Shown here: positions 1 through 8,609 of the stretch, one piece after another
Position numbering within the stretch: position 1 is the stretch's first letter
Layout: every line of letters begins with the position of its first letter
NCBI GenBank assembly: GCA_030949985.1
Contig: JAUZRX010000058.1
Coordinates: 20,486 to 84,485 of the forward strand
Origin: Acidobacteriota bacterium
Lineage (GTDB): Bacteria; Acidobacteriota; Polarisedimenticolia; J045
Reading direction: 5' to 3'
Length of the DNA stretch: 64,000 nucleotides
The notes under the pieces: model-generated
The model's database searches: none
What the model was told of the DNA's origin: nothing
The model's input: the letters and a program-made list of their open reading frames with translations, nothing else
Made by a program: the position numbers and the translations under genes

Positions 1-1522
1 AGTGCTCGGCCAGGCCCGCGTGGCGGGAGGCGGGCAGAAGATCGAAGAGGCGTCCGCCCCCGTTGGCCAGCACCACGATCGCCAGCGGGGCGCGTGAGCG
101 GCGGGCCGCTGCCAGGCCTCCCAGGTCATGGAGCAGGGCCAGGTCGCCGCAGAGCAGGACCACCGGGCGTCCGCCGGCCCAGCCGGCGCCGGCGGCGGCG
201 GCCACCAGGCCGTCGATGCCATGGGCCCCCCGCTGGTGCAGAACCGGTGCCTGTGCCATGGAGGGGGGGCAGAAAAGATCCACCTCCCGTATCGGCAGGC
301 TGTTGGCCAGGGCCAGCAGAGCGTCGTCCGGCAGGTGCCGCACCACGGTCCGCACCGCGATGGCCTCGCCGAAGGCGGCGTCCGCGTCGAGGGTTTGCTC
401 GAAAAAGCGCCAGACCTCCCTGTCGAAGCGGTCGATGCGTGCGCCCCAGCGCTGGTGGGACCCCGGCCCCCGGCCGGCCCGCTGGATCAACCCTTCGAGG
501 ACCCGTGCGGGGTCGGCCTGTAGGAGAAGGTGCGCGCCATCGGCCGGGTCGCCTTCCGCGGTGGGATGCACCACGACGAGGGTCGCTTCGGGAAAGGCTT
601 CGGCCAGGGTGCCCGCGCCGCTGGGGGTCGCGGGGGGGCCGAAGTGGATCAGCAGGTCCGGGGGACCTTGGTCCGCCAGGCACCCGCATCGCAACAGCCA
701 TTCCCAGCTCGCACAGGAGGGGTGCCCGGAAGAACGGGCCCATCGCTGCTGGCTGGCCGCCTCGGCCACCAGGGGCATGCCCGTGGAGCGGGAGAACTGC
801 GTGAAGAGGGCGTGATCCGGCGCCGACCAGGGGTGGGCCGGCCCGGCGACGATCAGTCCGCGGCGCTTGACCCGGCAGAGTTCGGCCAGGGTGTCGAGAC
901 TCGTCGCCGACGGGGCGGGTTGGGGTGGGTGGACCCGGGGCAGCGACACGTCGACGATGGGCGGCGCGTCGGGCGCGGGCTCGAGGGGCTTGCGCAGCCG
1001 CAGGTTGAGCTGCACCGGACCTGCCGGCGCGCCCGCCGCGCCCCGGGCGCGCGCCACGGCCTGGGCCACCGTGCGGGCGGTGGCCCCCAGCAGGGCGGGA
1101 GCCGCTTCGGCGGGGCCCAGGTCGAAACAGCCCCGGCAGTGGGCGCCGTAGAACGCCACCTGTTCGATGGTTTGGGGGGCGAGACGGTGATGCCGTTCGG
1201 GAGGGCGGTCGGCGGTGAGCAGCAGCAGGGGGAGGCCCGCGCGACCGGCCTCCACCACCGCCGGGTGGTAGTGCGCACCGGCGCTGCCCGAAGTGCAGAG
1301 GGCCGCGGCGGGCTTGCCCGTGGTCCGGGCGACACCGAGGGCGAAGAAGGCGGCGACGCGCTCGTCGACGATCACCTCGGTGCGCAGGCGCGGGTGTTCG
1401 GTGAGGGCCAGCGCCAGGGGGGCCGAGCGGGAGCCGGGACTGATGGCGACGGTTTCCACGCCGGATCGCGCCAGGGCGTCGGCGATCTGCCGGACCCAGG
1501 TGGTCTGGGCCGCCGCGCTCAT
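1..1522 (-). CDS. menD: MenD, SEPHCHC synthase (3' end cut by window edge)
   Basis: This is a thiamin-diphosphate enzyme that joins 2-oxoglutarate to isochorismate in cytosolic menaquinone synthesis. I translated it from the ATG at 1522. About 507 codons are visible, against about 556 in E. coli MenD, so only the C-terminal tail is missing. Visible landmarks are SPGSRSAPLALAL near residue 28, the ThDP-activating Glu54 in DERVAAFFALG, CTSGSAG, LTADRPPE, and a C-terminal ThDP motif GDLALLHDLGGL followed by VVLANGGGRLF. The start overlaps the stop of the upstream isochorismate synthase gene (ATGA), so translation is probably coupled. It is the fourth visible gene of the operon, and more men genes may lie to the left of the window. 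Confidence 0.95.
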   Translation of the reverse strand, partial: MSAAAQTTWVRQIADALARSGVETVAISPGSRSAPLALALTEHPRLRTEVIVDERVAAFFALGVARTTGKPAAALCTSGSAGAHYHPAVVEAGRAGLPLLLLTADRPPERHHRLAPQTIEQVAFYGAHCRGCFDLGPAEAAPALLGATARTVAQAVARARGAAGAPAGPVQLNLRLRKPLEPAPDAPPIVDVSLPRVHPPQPAPSATSLDTLAELCRVKRRGLIVAGPAHPWSAPDHALFTQFSRSTGMPLVAEAASQQRWARSSGHPSCASWEWLLRCGCLADQGPPDLLIHFGPPATPSGAGTLAEAFPEATLVVVHPTAEGDPADGAHLLLQADPARVLEGLIQRAGRGPGSHQRWGARIDRFDREVWRFFEQTLDADAAFGEAIAVRTVVRHLPDDALLALANSLPIREVDLFCPPSMAQAPVLHQRGAHGIDGLVAAAAGAGWAGGRPVVLLCGDLALLHDLGGLAAARRSRAPLAIVVLANGGGRLFDLLPASRHAGLAEH

Positions 1523-2862
1523 CGCTCCAGCGCCCCGAGGGCGGCCAGCAGGGGGCGGAACTTGATCTCCGTCTCCCGGAACTCTGCAGCGGGCCGCGAG
1601 CCGGGCACGATGCCCGCGCCGGCGTGGAGCCAGGCGGTGGAGCCCTCGAGCCTTCCGCAGCGCAGGGCGACGCGGAACGCGCCGTCGCCCCGGGCGTCGA
1701 TCCAGCCCAACGCTCCGGCGTACCAGCCCCGGCTCGTGCCTTCGAGCCGGTGGATCATCTCCCGCGCCCGGGTGGTGGGGGTGCCGCCGACGGCGGGCGT
1801 GGGGTGCAGGGCGAGGGCGAGCTGCAGCGCGTTGGTCGTGGGGTCGCGCAGTCGCCCCTCGATGGGCGTTTTCAGGTGCCTGACATGACGCAGGGAGAGC
1901 ACCCGCGGTTCGGGCGCGACGTGGCACGCTTGGCAGAAGGTCTGCAGCGTGCGCTGGATGCCTGCGATGGTCAGGGCGTGCTCGGCCAGGTTCTTGGTGG
2001 TCGCGAGCCGGTCGTCCTCCGTCGCGGAGCCCGCCAGGGCCTCGCTGCGGACCTGCCCGCCCATGCGGGCGACCAGGAGTTCGGGACTGGCGCCGAGAAA
2101 GACGGCGCCCTGGCAGCGGGCCGCGAAGGCCGTCGCGTGGGGCGAGGATTCGGCCAGGCGGGCGAGGACTTCCGCCGGGTCGGGAGCCTGGGCCAGGCGC
2201 AGTCGCAGGCGGCGGGACAGGACCACCTTTTCGATCGCTCCCGCTTCCAGGGCTTCGAGGGCCGTGTTCACCATCGCCTCCCATTGCCGGGGGCCGGGAA
2301 GTTCTTCCCGCTCGAGCACGGCCGGCAGCCCGGTCCGTGACCGGGGGGCGTCCAGCAGGCGCTTCCAGCGCTCGAGTGCCTCCCTCAGGGCTTCGAGCGT
2401 GGCGGGGCTCTCACGGCCGTCGAGGCCCAGCGCCAGGCTGCCCCGACCGCCCTGCCGGCGGTAGAGCCAGCGGGGGATGAAGACCAGGTCACGGCCGAAA
2501 CGTGAACTCTCGGCGCCGGGAGGGTGCCGGGGATCGAAGGCCAGCACCGCCACGGCCAGGGGACCCGCGCCGGTGACGGTGAACTCGGCCAGGCGACGCT
2601 GGACCCCCACGGCCCAGGCGCCCCCGTCGTCTTCCGTTCGGGGCAGGGCCCGCAGCAGGTCGCAGGCGACCCAGCCCGAGCCGTTCGGCGGGGCCCAGAC
2701 CACTCCCGTGTGCTCCGGGAAGGCGCCACCGAGGGCCGCGGGGGCGACGGCGGGTGCGGAAACGGTCCACCAGGCGGGGCCCGCGGGCGGTGCGGCCAGG
2801 GCCTGCGCCAGCGGCGCCGCCCAGCTCGTGTCACGGGCGGGGAGGGGGTGCCCGGCGTTCAT
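1519..2862 (-). CDS. menF: isochorismate synthase MenF
   Basis: The enzyme converts chorismate to isochorismate, the first committed step of menaquinone synthesis. The 447-residue length fits the MenF/EntC/TrpE-like chorismate-binding family. The C-terminal half holds the family blocks: KVVLSRRLRLRL, GASPELLV, EALAGSATEDD, LKTPIEGRL, HPTPAVGGTP, YAGALGWID, and the final block AGAGIVPGSRPAAEF followed by ETEIKF. The start at 2862 overlaps the menG stop by four bases and the stop overlaps the menD start by four. EntC-type siderophore synthesis is the alternative, but the menG and menD neighbours decide for menaquinone. Confidence 0.95.
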   Translation of the reverse strand: MNAGHPLPARDTSWAAPLAQALAAPPAGPAWWTVSAPAVAPAALGGAFPEHTGVVWAPPNGSGWVACDLLRALPRTEDDGGAWAVGVQRRLAEFTVTGAGPLAVAVLAFDPRHPPGAESSRFGRDLVFIPRWLYRRQGGRGSLALGLDGRESPATLEALREALERWKRLLDAPRSRTGLPAVLEREELPGPRQWEAMVNTALEALEAGAIEKVVLSRRLRLRLAQAPDPAEVLARLAESSPHATAFAARCQGAVFLGASPELLVARMGGQVRSEALAGSATEDDRLATTKNLAEHALTIAGIQRTLQTFCQACHVAPEPRVLSLRHVRHLKTPIEGRLRDPTTNALQLALALHPTPAVGGTPTTRAREMIHRLEGTSRGWYAGALGWIDARGDGAFRVALRCGRLEGSTAWLHAGAGIVPGSRPAAEFRETEIKFRPLLAALGALER

Positions 2863-3611
2863 CGGTGGCTTCCCGTCCCGGGAGTGGCCACGAACAGGCA
2901 GCAGGCCCCGAAGGTCATCGGCTCGAGGGTCAGCACCCGGAGTCCCGCCGCTTCCATCTCGCCGGCGAAGCTCTCCGGTGGCGGGAAGGCGCCGATGGAG
3001 TCCCGCAGGTAGCTGTACTCCCGGGCGCCGGAGAGCAGGGCGCCGAGCAGGGGCACCACGTGTCGCACGTGCAGGCGGGCGAGGGGGGCGAGGGGGCCGC
3101 GGTGGGGCTCGGTCAACTCGAGCACGGCGATCCGGCCCCCGGGGCGGGTGACCCGCTTCATTTCCTGCAGGGCCTGGTGGCGCCGGGGCACGTTGCGGAT
3201 GCCGAAGGCGATGGTCACCGCGGCCATCGACGCGGAAGCCAGGGGAAGGTTTTCGGCGGCGCCCCGCTGCATGGCGATGCGTCGGCCCAGGCCGGCGCGG
3301 TGGATCTTGGCGCGCCCCCGCTCGAGCATGGCCCGCGAGGGGTCGAGGCCGATCACCTTGACCCGCCGATGGGCCCGCGCGATGGCCAGGGCCAGGTCGC
3401 CGGTGCCCGTCGCCAGGTCCAGCACGGGGCCCTCGCCCAGGTCGGTTCCCAGCGCCCGCACCGTCTCGCGCCGCCAGCGCAGGTCGAGGCCGAAGGATGT
3501 CAGGCGATTGAGCAGATCGTAACGCCGGGCGATGCCGTCGAACATCCGGCCGCTACCGCCGCGGACCGCGTCGGCGGGGGGCTGGCTCGGTCGTGGCGAA
3601 GGGACGGTCAT
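2859..3611 (-). CDS. menG: demethylmenaquinone methyltransferase (MenG/UbiE)
   Basis: An SAM-dependent C-methyltransferase of 250 residues that carries out the last step of menaquinone synthesis at the membrane face. It shows the UbiE signature MFDGIARRYDLLNRLTSFGL near residue 23, the SAM-binding VLDLATGTGDLAL block, and IAFGIRNVP followed by LQEMKRVTRPGGRIAVLEL. It has four-base ATGA overlaps with both the upstream DAHP synthase and the downstream menF. No ubiquinone-specific genes are seen, so the menaquinone role is preferred. Confidence 0.94.
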   Translation of the reverse strand: MTVPSPRPSQPPADAVRGGSGRMFDGIARRYDLLNRLTSFGLDLRWRRETVRALGTDLGEGPVLDLATGTGDLALAIARAHRRVKVIGLDPSRAMLERGRAKIHRAGLGRRIAMQRGAAENLPLASASMAAVTIAFGIRNVPRRHQALQEMKRVTRPGGRIAVLELTEPHRGPLAPLARLHVRHVVPLLGALLSGAREYSYLRDSIGAFPPPESFAGEMEAAGLRVLTLEPMTFGACCLFVATPGTGSHR

Positions 3612-4639
3612 CGGCCCGCGCGGTCGGCCCGGCCGGCGGGGGGCGCCGGTGGGGTGCGGATCGCGGGGGTGGCGGTCTCGAGGCTGTCGACCAGGGCGTC
3701 GAAATCGTCCAGGCGCAGGGCCTGGGGGCCGTCGCTCAGGGCCTGGCCGGGGGAGGGGTGGATCTCGACCAGCAGGCCCGCCGCGCCGGCGGCCAGGGCG
3801 GCCCGGGCCAGGGGGGGCATCAGGTCGCGGCGGCCGAGGGCATGGGAAGGGTCGACCACCACGGGAAGCTGGTGGACGTGGCGCAGCAGGGCGACGGCGC
3901 CCAGGTCGAGCAGGTTGCGGGTCGAGGCGTCGAAGGAGCGGATGCCCCGTTCACAGAAGACCACCGCGCTCGCGCCGTGGAAGAGCAGGTACTCCCCCGC
4001 TTGAAGCCATTCTTCCACCGTGGCGGCCATGCCGCGCTTGAGCAACACCGCCTTGCCGCGACGGGCGATGGCCTGCAGCAGCGCGCTGTTGTGCATGTTG
4101 CGCGAGCCGACCTGGATCAGGTCGGCGACTTCCGCCACGGCGGGAACGGAGGCCTCGCTCAGGGCTTCGGTCACGACTTTCAGGCCGTGGGCGTCGGCGG
4201 CCCGGCGGAGCCAGGCCAGGGCCTGCTCCCCGTGACCCTGGAAGGCGTAGGGCGAGGAGCGGGGCTTGAACGCGCCGCCGCGGAGGAAGGTCACCCCGCG
4301 GGCCGCCAGCCGACCGGCGACCTGTTCGATCTGCCCGGGGGTCTCCACGCTGCAGGGGCCCGCCATCAGCACCGGCCGGGAGCCGCCGATCCTCACCCCG
4401 GCGACCTCCACGGGCAGGGTGGCGGCGTCCACCAGCCTGTGGCTCGAGGCGGGGGCGGCGACCGAGGCGACCCCCTCGATGCCCCGAAGGGTCTCGAGGG
4501 GAACCTTGCGGGACCAGGGTTGCACCGAGAATCCCACCGTCCCTTCCGGGCCGTCGAGGCGGAGCGCCCAGAGTCCGAGGTCCGCCAGCACCCGCTGGAC
4601 GTATGAGGCGTCGGCACCTTTCTCGAGCCAGACGATCAT
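3608..4639 (-). CDS. aroF: 3-deoxy-7-phosphoheptulonate (DAHP) synthase, type I beta
   Basis: The enzyme condenses phosphoenolpyruvate and erythrose-4-phosphate in the first step to chorismate. The N-terminal ~70 residues are the ferredoxin-like regulatory domain (MIVWLEKGAD...) found in the Bacillus/Thermotoga-type enzymes. The TIM-barrel part shows VLMAGPCSVE, LRGGAFKPRSSPYAFQG, TEALSE, QVGSRNMHN, LLKRGMAATVEEW, CERGIRSFD, and VVVDPSHALGRR. I prefer the ATG at 4639 because family members begin MIV; a GTG at 4645 is in frame just upstream. It overlaps menG by four bases. As the first gene of a menaquinone operon it probably serves to raise chorismate supply (inference). Confidence 0.93.
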   Translation of the reverse strand: MIVWLEKGADASYVQRVLADLGLWALRLDGPEGTVGFSVQPWSRKVPLETLRGIEGVASVAAPASSHRLVDAATLPVEVAGVRIGGSRPVLMAGPCSVETPGQIEQVAGRLAARGVTFLRGGAFKPRSSPYAFQGHGEQALAWLRRAADAHGLKVVTEALSEASVPAVAEVADLIQVGSRNMHNSALLQAIARRGKAVLLKRGMAATVEEWLQAGEYLLFHGASAVVFCERGIRSFDASTRNLLDLGAVALLRHVHQLPVVVDPSHALGRRDLMPPLARAALAAGAAGLLVEIHPSPGQALSDGPQALRLDDFDALVDSLETATPAIRTPPAPPAGRADRAGR

Positions 4640-4676
4640 GGCCACGATCCGGTGGCGGCCGGGGGGCCGCGGAGAA

Positions 4677-4709
4677 GGCAGCCGTCCTCCCCGGTGGAGG
4701 GCGGCTGCC
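4677..4709 (-). terminator. strong hairpin between icd and the aroF-men operon
   Basis: On the plus strand GGCAGCCG (4677-4684) and CCTCCC (4686-4691) pair with GGAGGG (4696-4701) and CGGCTGCC (4702-4709). This gives 14 base pairs with one bulged base and a CGGT loop. Read on the minus strand it begins just after the icd stop and is followed by TTCTCC, a weak T-run. It looks like an intrinsic terminator or attenuator that limits read-through from icd into aroF. A second inverted repeat, GCGGCC/GGCCGC, lies at 4655-4670. Confidence 0.55.
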
Positions 4710-4718
4710 GGAGGTCAG

Positions 4719-6062
<1,344 letters not shown>

Positions 6063-6108
6063 AGCTATTCGCCTTTATCGGAAACACGGGATGGTGGGGG
6101 TCCGCGCC

Positions 6109-6137
6109 ATGATACGGACCGTCAGGGCTCTTGCCCA
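6109..6137 (-). promoter_or_regulatory. candidate sigma70-like promoter for icd
   Basis: On the minus strand TGGGCA (6137-6132), a 17-base spacer and TATCAT (6114-6109) stand about 47 bases before the icd GTG. Five of six bases match in the -10 box and four of six in the -35 box. The -35 box lies within the last codons of the small upstream gene. Confidence 0.35.
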
Positions 6138-6406
6138 GCCCGGCGATCGGCCTCGGCCAGTTCGATCTCCCGCAGCAGCGCACGAACGGCGGCCGCCGCG
6201 GCGGAGAGACCCGCCAGCACCCCGTGCTCGTAGAGAAAATGGGGGTCACTTCGGAGGCGGGGGATGTCGTCGGGGCAGTAGAGATCGTCCAGGCTGAGAT
6301 CCGGGCAGATCGCCTCGCCGATGCGACGCAGTTTGGCTTCCTGCTGGGCGACCAGTTCCTCGCTCAGGGTGATGAGCCTGGCCTGCAGGGACTGCTGGCT
6401 GTCCAT
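6122..6406 (-). CDS. small hypothetical helical protein
   Basis: A protein of about 94 residues, not recognised. I choose the ATG at 6406 because a purine-rich GGAGAGG sits about 10 bases upstream; a longer frame reaches 6508 but has a low-complexity N-terminus. The product is Leu/Ala/Glu-rich and mostly predicted helical, with ICPDLSLDDLYCPDDIP in the middle and no signal peptide or membrane segment. It lies upstream of icd in the same direction and is divergent from the sulfatase-like gene. Confidence 0.55.
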   Translation of the reverse strand: MDSQQSLQARLITLSEELVAQQEAKLRRIGEAICPDLSLDDLYCPDDIPRLRSDPHFLYEHGVLAGLSAAAAAVRALLREIELAEADRRAGQEP

Positions 6407-6540
6407 GGTCTCGCCTCTCCCCGGGGTTTGTGGGCGGGCGTCCGCCGCCGGGGCAAGGATAGAATAGCCCGCATGTTTCCACGACCGCCCGTAGAACGGG
6501 CCCGCCATCGAGAGCCCCGACCCTTGGCCCGCGCTCCCCG

Positions 6541-8574
6541 ATGATCGACCCGCGCCGTTGGAGTGCCCGGGTTGCGAACCTGGGGCTGGTGGTCTTCGGG
6601 CTGGCGGTGGTGGTGCTGCTGGGCACCGGTGGGACCCGCGTGCACCTGGGGACCCTGGGCATCAGCCTCTTCCGCCTGACCAACCCGCTGCAGGGCCTGT
6701 TCCTCTTCGCCGCGCTGAGGGTGCTCACCGCGCGCCGGGGCGCGGGCCTCGAGGGGTGGCTGATTCGTTTCTACGCCCGCCAGGGTATGGCGCCGCGCCA
6801 CGCGCCCGCCGGGCCGCCGTCCGCGCTGCGTTCCGGGGTCTGGCTGGGGGCGGGGTTCGGCACCGTACTGGGCCTGGTCGACGCCCTGCGGGTGCTGACG
6901 GCGGGTTTTCACCCGGGACCGCGCTGGCTCGACGCCATCGCGTTGCTGCTGCTCTCCGTGCTGGCGGGGTGGCTGCTGGGCGCCGGCCTGGGCGCGGCCT
7001 TCTCCATGACCGCCCTGGGCGTCGGCCGCCTGTTCGGCGCTCGGCCCGGGCGCTATGCCCTGGGTCGCTGGACGGTCGCCTTCCTGCTGGCCGTCTCGCC
7101 CTTGCCCCTGCGCTGGGGATCCGGCACCGCGCCCCCCGGCCGACTGCTCTTTCTCGCCGCCCTGGCGCTGGTGGTGACGGCGACCGTCTTCCTGCTCCTG
7201 CCGGCGGTGGTCCTGCGGGCGCGGCGGGGAAGCTGGGGGCTGGCGATCACCAGCGGTGGGGCCCTGGCCCTGGCCGTCGGGTTGCTGGCGACCGGCGCGG
7301 TGGGCCCTGCGCTGCGCGACGGAAACCGGCCCGCCGGCACCCATCCCAACCTGTTGCTGGTCAGTGTCAGCGGCTTGCGGGCGGACGTCCTCAGCCTCTA
7401 CCGGTCCCGGGCCGAACCCACCCCGAACTTCGACGCCCTGGCCTATCGGGGCGTGCACTTCCGCGCGGCCCAGGCCCCTTCGACCTCGGTGGTCTCCTCC
7501 GCCGCCTCCCTGCTCACCGGGCTCTACCCTTCCTCCCACCGGCAGGAGGGGCCGGTGCGCGGCTGGCGCCCGCCGAGCCTGCCCGGAGCGCTGGCCTCCC
7601 ACGGCTACGCCACCGCGGCCTTCGTCTCCTGGCGGCGCCTGGACGGGCAGCGCACGGGACTGGCCGACTATTTCCATGTCTACGATGACCTGACCGGCCT
7701 GCAGGACTGGCTGGCCCGGGCCACGCTGGGCCGCTTCTGGCGGTCCTTCTCCCGGGTCCCCGGGCGGAGCATCCGGCCCGCGGGAGAGACTGTCGAGCGC
7801 TTTCGGCACTGGCTCGGCCGATCGAGCGGGGGGCCCTGGTGCGCCTGGGTCGAACTGGCGGGTCCGGCCCGCCCGACGCCCCGGCCTTCGGCGAGCGGGA
7901 GGCGGGCCGGCGAGGTGGATCCGATTCCCCTGCCGCCCCGCTGGGCCGACCCGGACCAGCGGAGCCAGCCTCTCAACGCCTGGCTGAGGGGCTACCAGGA
8001 GCAGGTGCTCGAGGCCGACCGGGCCGTGGGGGAAATGTGGGAATTGCTGCGCGCGCGGGGGGAATTGCACCGCACGATCGTGGTGCTGGTCGCCGAGCAC
8101 GGTATTTGCCTGGGAGAGGGCGGGGTGTGGTTCGAGGCGGGGTCCGCCCTCCCCGAAGGGGTGCTCCACGTCCCCTGGATCGTCGCCGGTCCGGGGGTCG
8201 ATCCCGGGGGCAGCGTGCAGGGGCCGGCCTCCCTGGTGGACGTGGCGCCCACCGTGCTGGGACTGATCGGCCTGGCCAGCGGGCGCCGCTGCGAGGGGGA
8301 GGATCTCTCCCGTTATCTCGTCGATCCTCGTTCGATTCCCCGCGATCCCCAGTCCGGCCCCGTTTTCAGCGAGTCCCTGCCCGGTCCCGTGAGCGGGGAC
8401 CGGCTCTACGCCGTGCGTTTCGGCCCCTGGAAGCTGGTGCGCCATCCCGACGGCAGCGAACGCTTCTACATCATCGAGGGGGTGGAGCGCGAGGTCCTGT
8501 CGTTCCGAGGCCGCCAGGAACGCCTGCGTCGACAGATCTCGGACATGCTGGGCGACTGGCTGGCCAGGCGATAG
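6541..8574 (+). CDS. membrane sulfatase-like protein with degenerate active site
   Basis: A 677-residue protein. Residues ~10-255 hold several hydrophobic membrane segments, and residues ~265-640 are a sulfatase/alkaline-phosphatase-superfamily domain. The fold is recognisable from NLLLVSVSGLRADVLSLY, the stretch ending ASLLTGLYPSSH, and later VAEHG and SLVDVAPTVLGLIGL. Key residues are changed. S277 stands where the first metal Asp is expected (compare LDTTRADHLG in the sulfatase at 15487-17556). V317 aligns with the Ser/Thr/Cys nucleophile position. The usual DHG is EHG (E519). It is therefore probably a non-catalytic binding or envelope protein (inference). There is no clear ribosome binding site before the ATG. 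It ends 36 bases before bamA and may be co-transcribed. Confidence 0.85.
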   Translation: MIDPRRWSARVANLGLVVFGLAVVVLLGTGGTRVHLGTLGISLFRLTNPLQGLFLFAALRVLTARRGAGLEGWLIRFYARQGMAPRHAPAGPPSALRSGVWLGAGFGTVLGLVDALRVLTAGFHPGPRWLDAIALLLLSVLAGWLLGAGLGAAFSMTALGVGRLFGARPGRYALGRWTVAFLLAVSPLPLRWGSGTAPPGRLLFLAALALVVTATVFLLLPAVVLRARRGSWGLAITSGGALALAVGLLATGAVGPALRDGNRPAGTHPNLLLVSVSGLRADVLSLYRSRAEPTPNFDALAYRGVHFRAAQAPSTSVVSSAASLLTGLYPSSHRQEGPVRGWRPPSLPGALASHGYATAAFVSWRRLDGQRTGLADYFHVYDDLTGLQDWLARATLGRFWRSFSRVPGRSIRPAGETVERFRHWLGRSSGGPWCAWVELAGPARPTPRPSASGRRAGEVDPIPLPPRWADPDQRSQPLNAWLRGYQEQVLEADRAVGEMWELLRARGELHRTIVVLVAEHGICLGEGGVWFEAGSALPEGVLHVPWIVAGPGVDPGGSVQGPASLVDVAPTVLGLIGLASGRRCEGEDLSRYLVDPRSIPRDPQSGPVFSESLPGPVSGDRLYAVRFGPWKLVRHPDGSERFYIIEGVEREVLSFRGRQERLRRQISDMLGDWLARR

Positions 8575-8609
8575 CGAGCCCCTGCGATGCAGGCTAGTCT
8601 GTGGCGGAC

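Noticed and set aside
4677..4709. Riboswitch between icd and aroF
   Set aside because: The structure is a simple single stem with no conserved junction; a terminator or attenuator explains it better.
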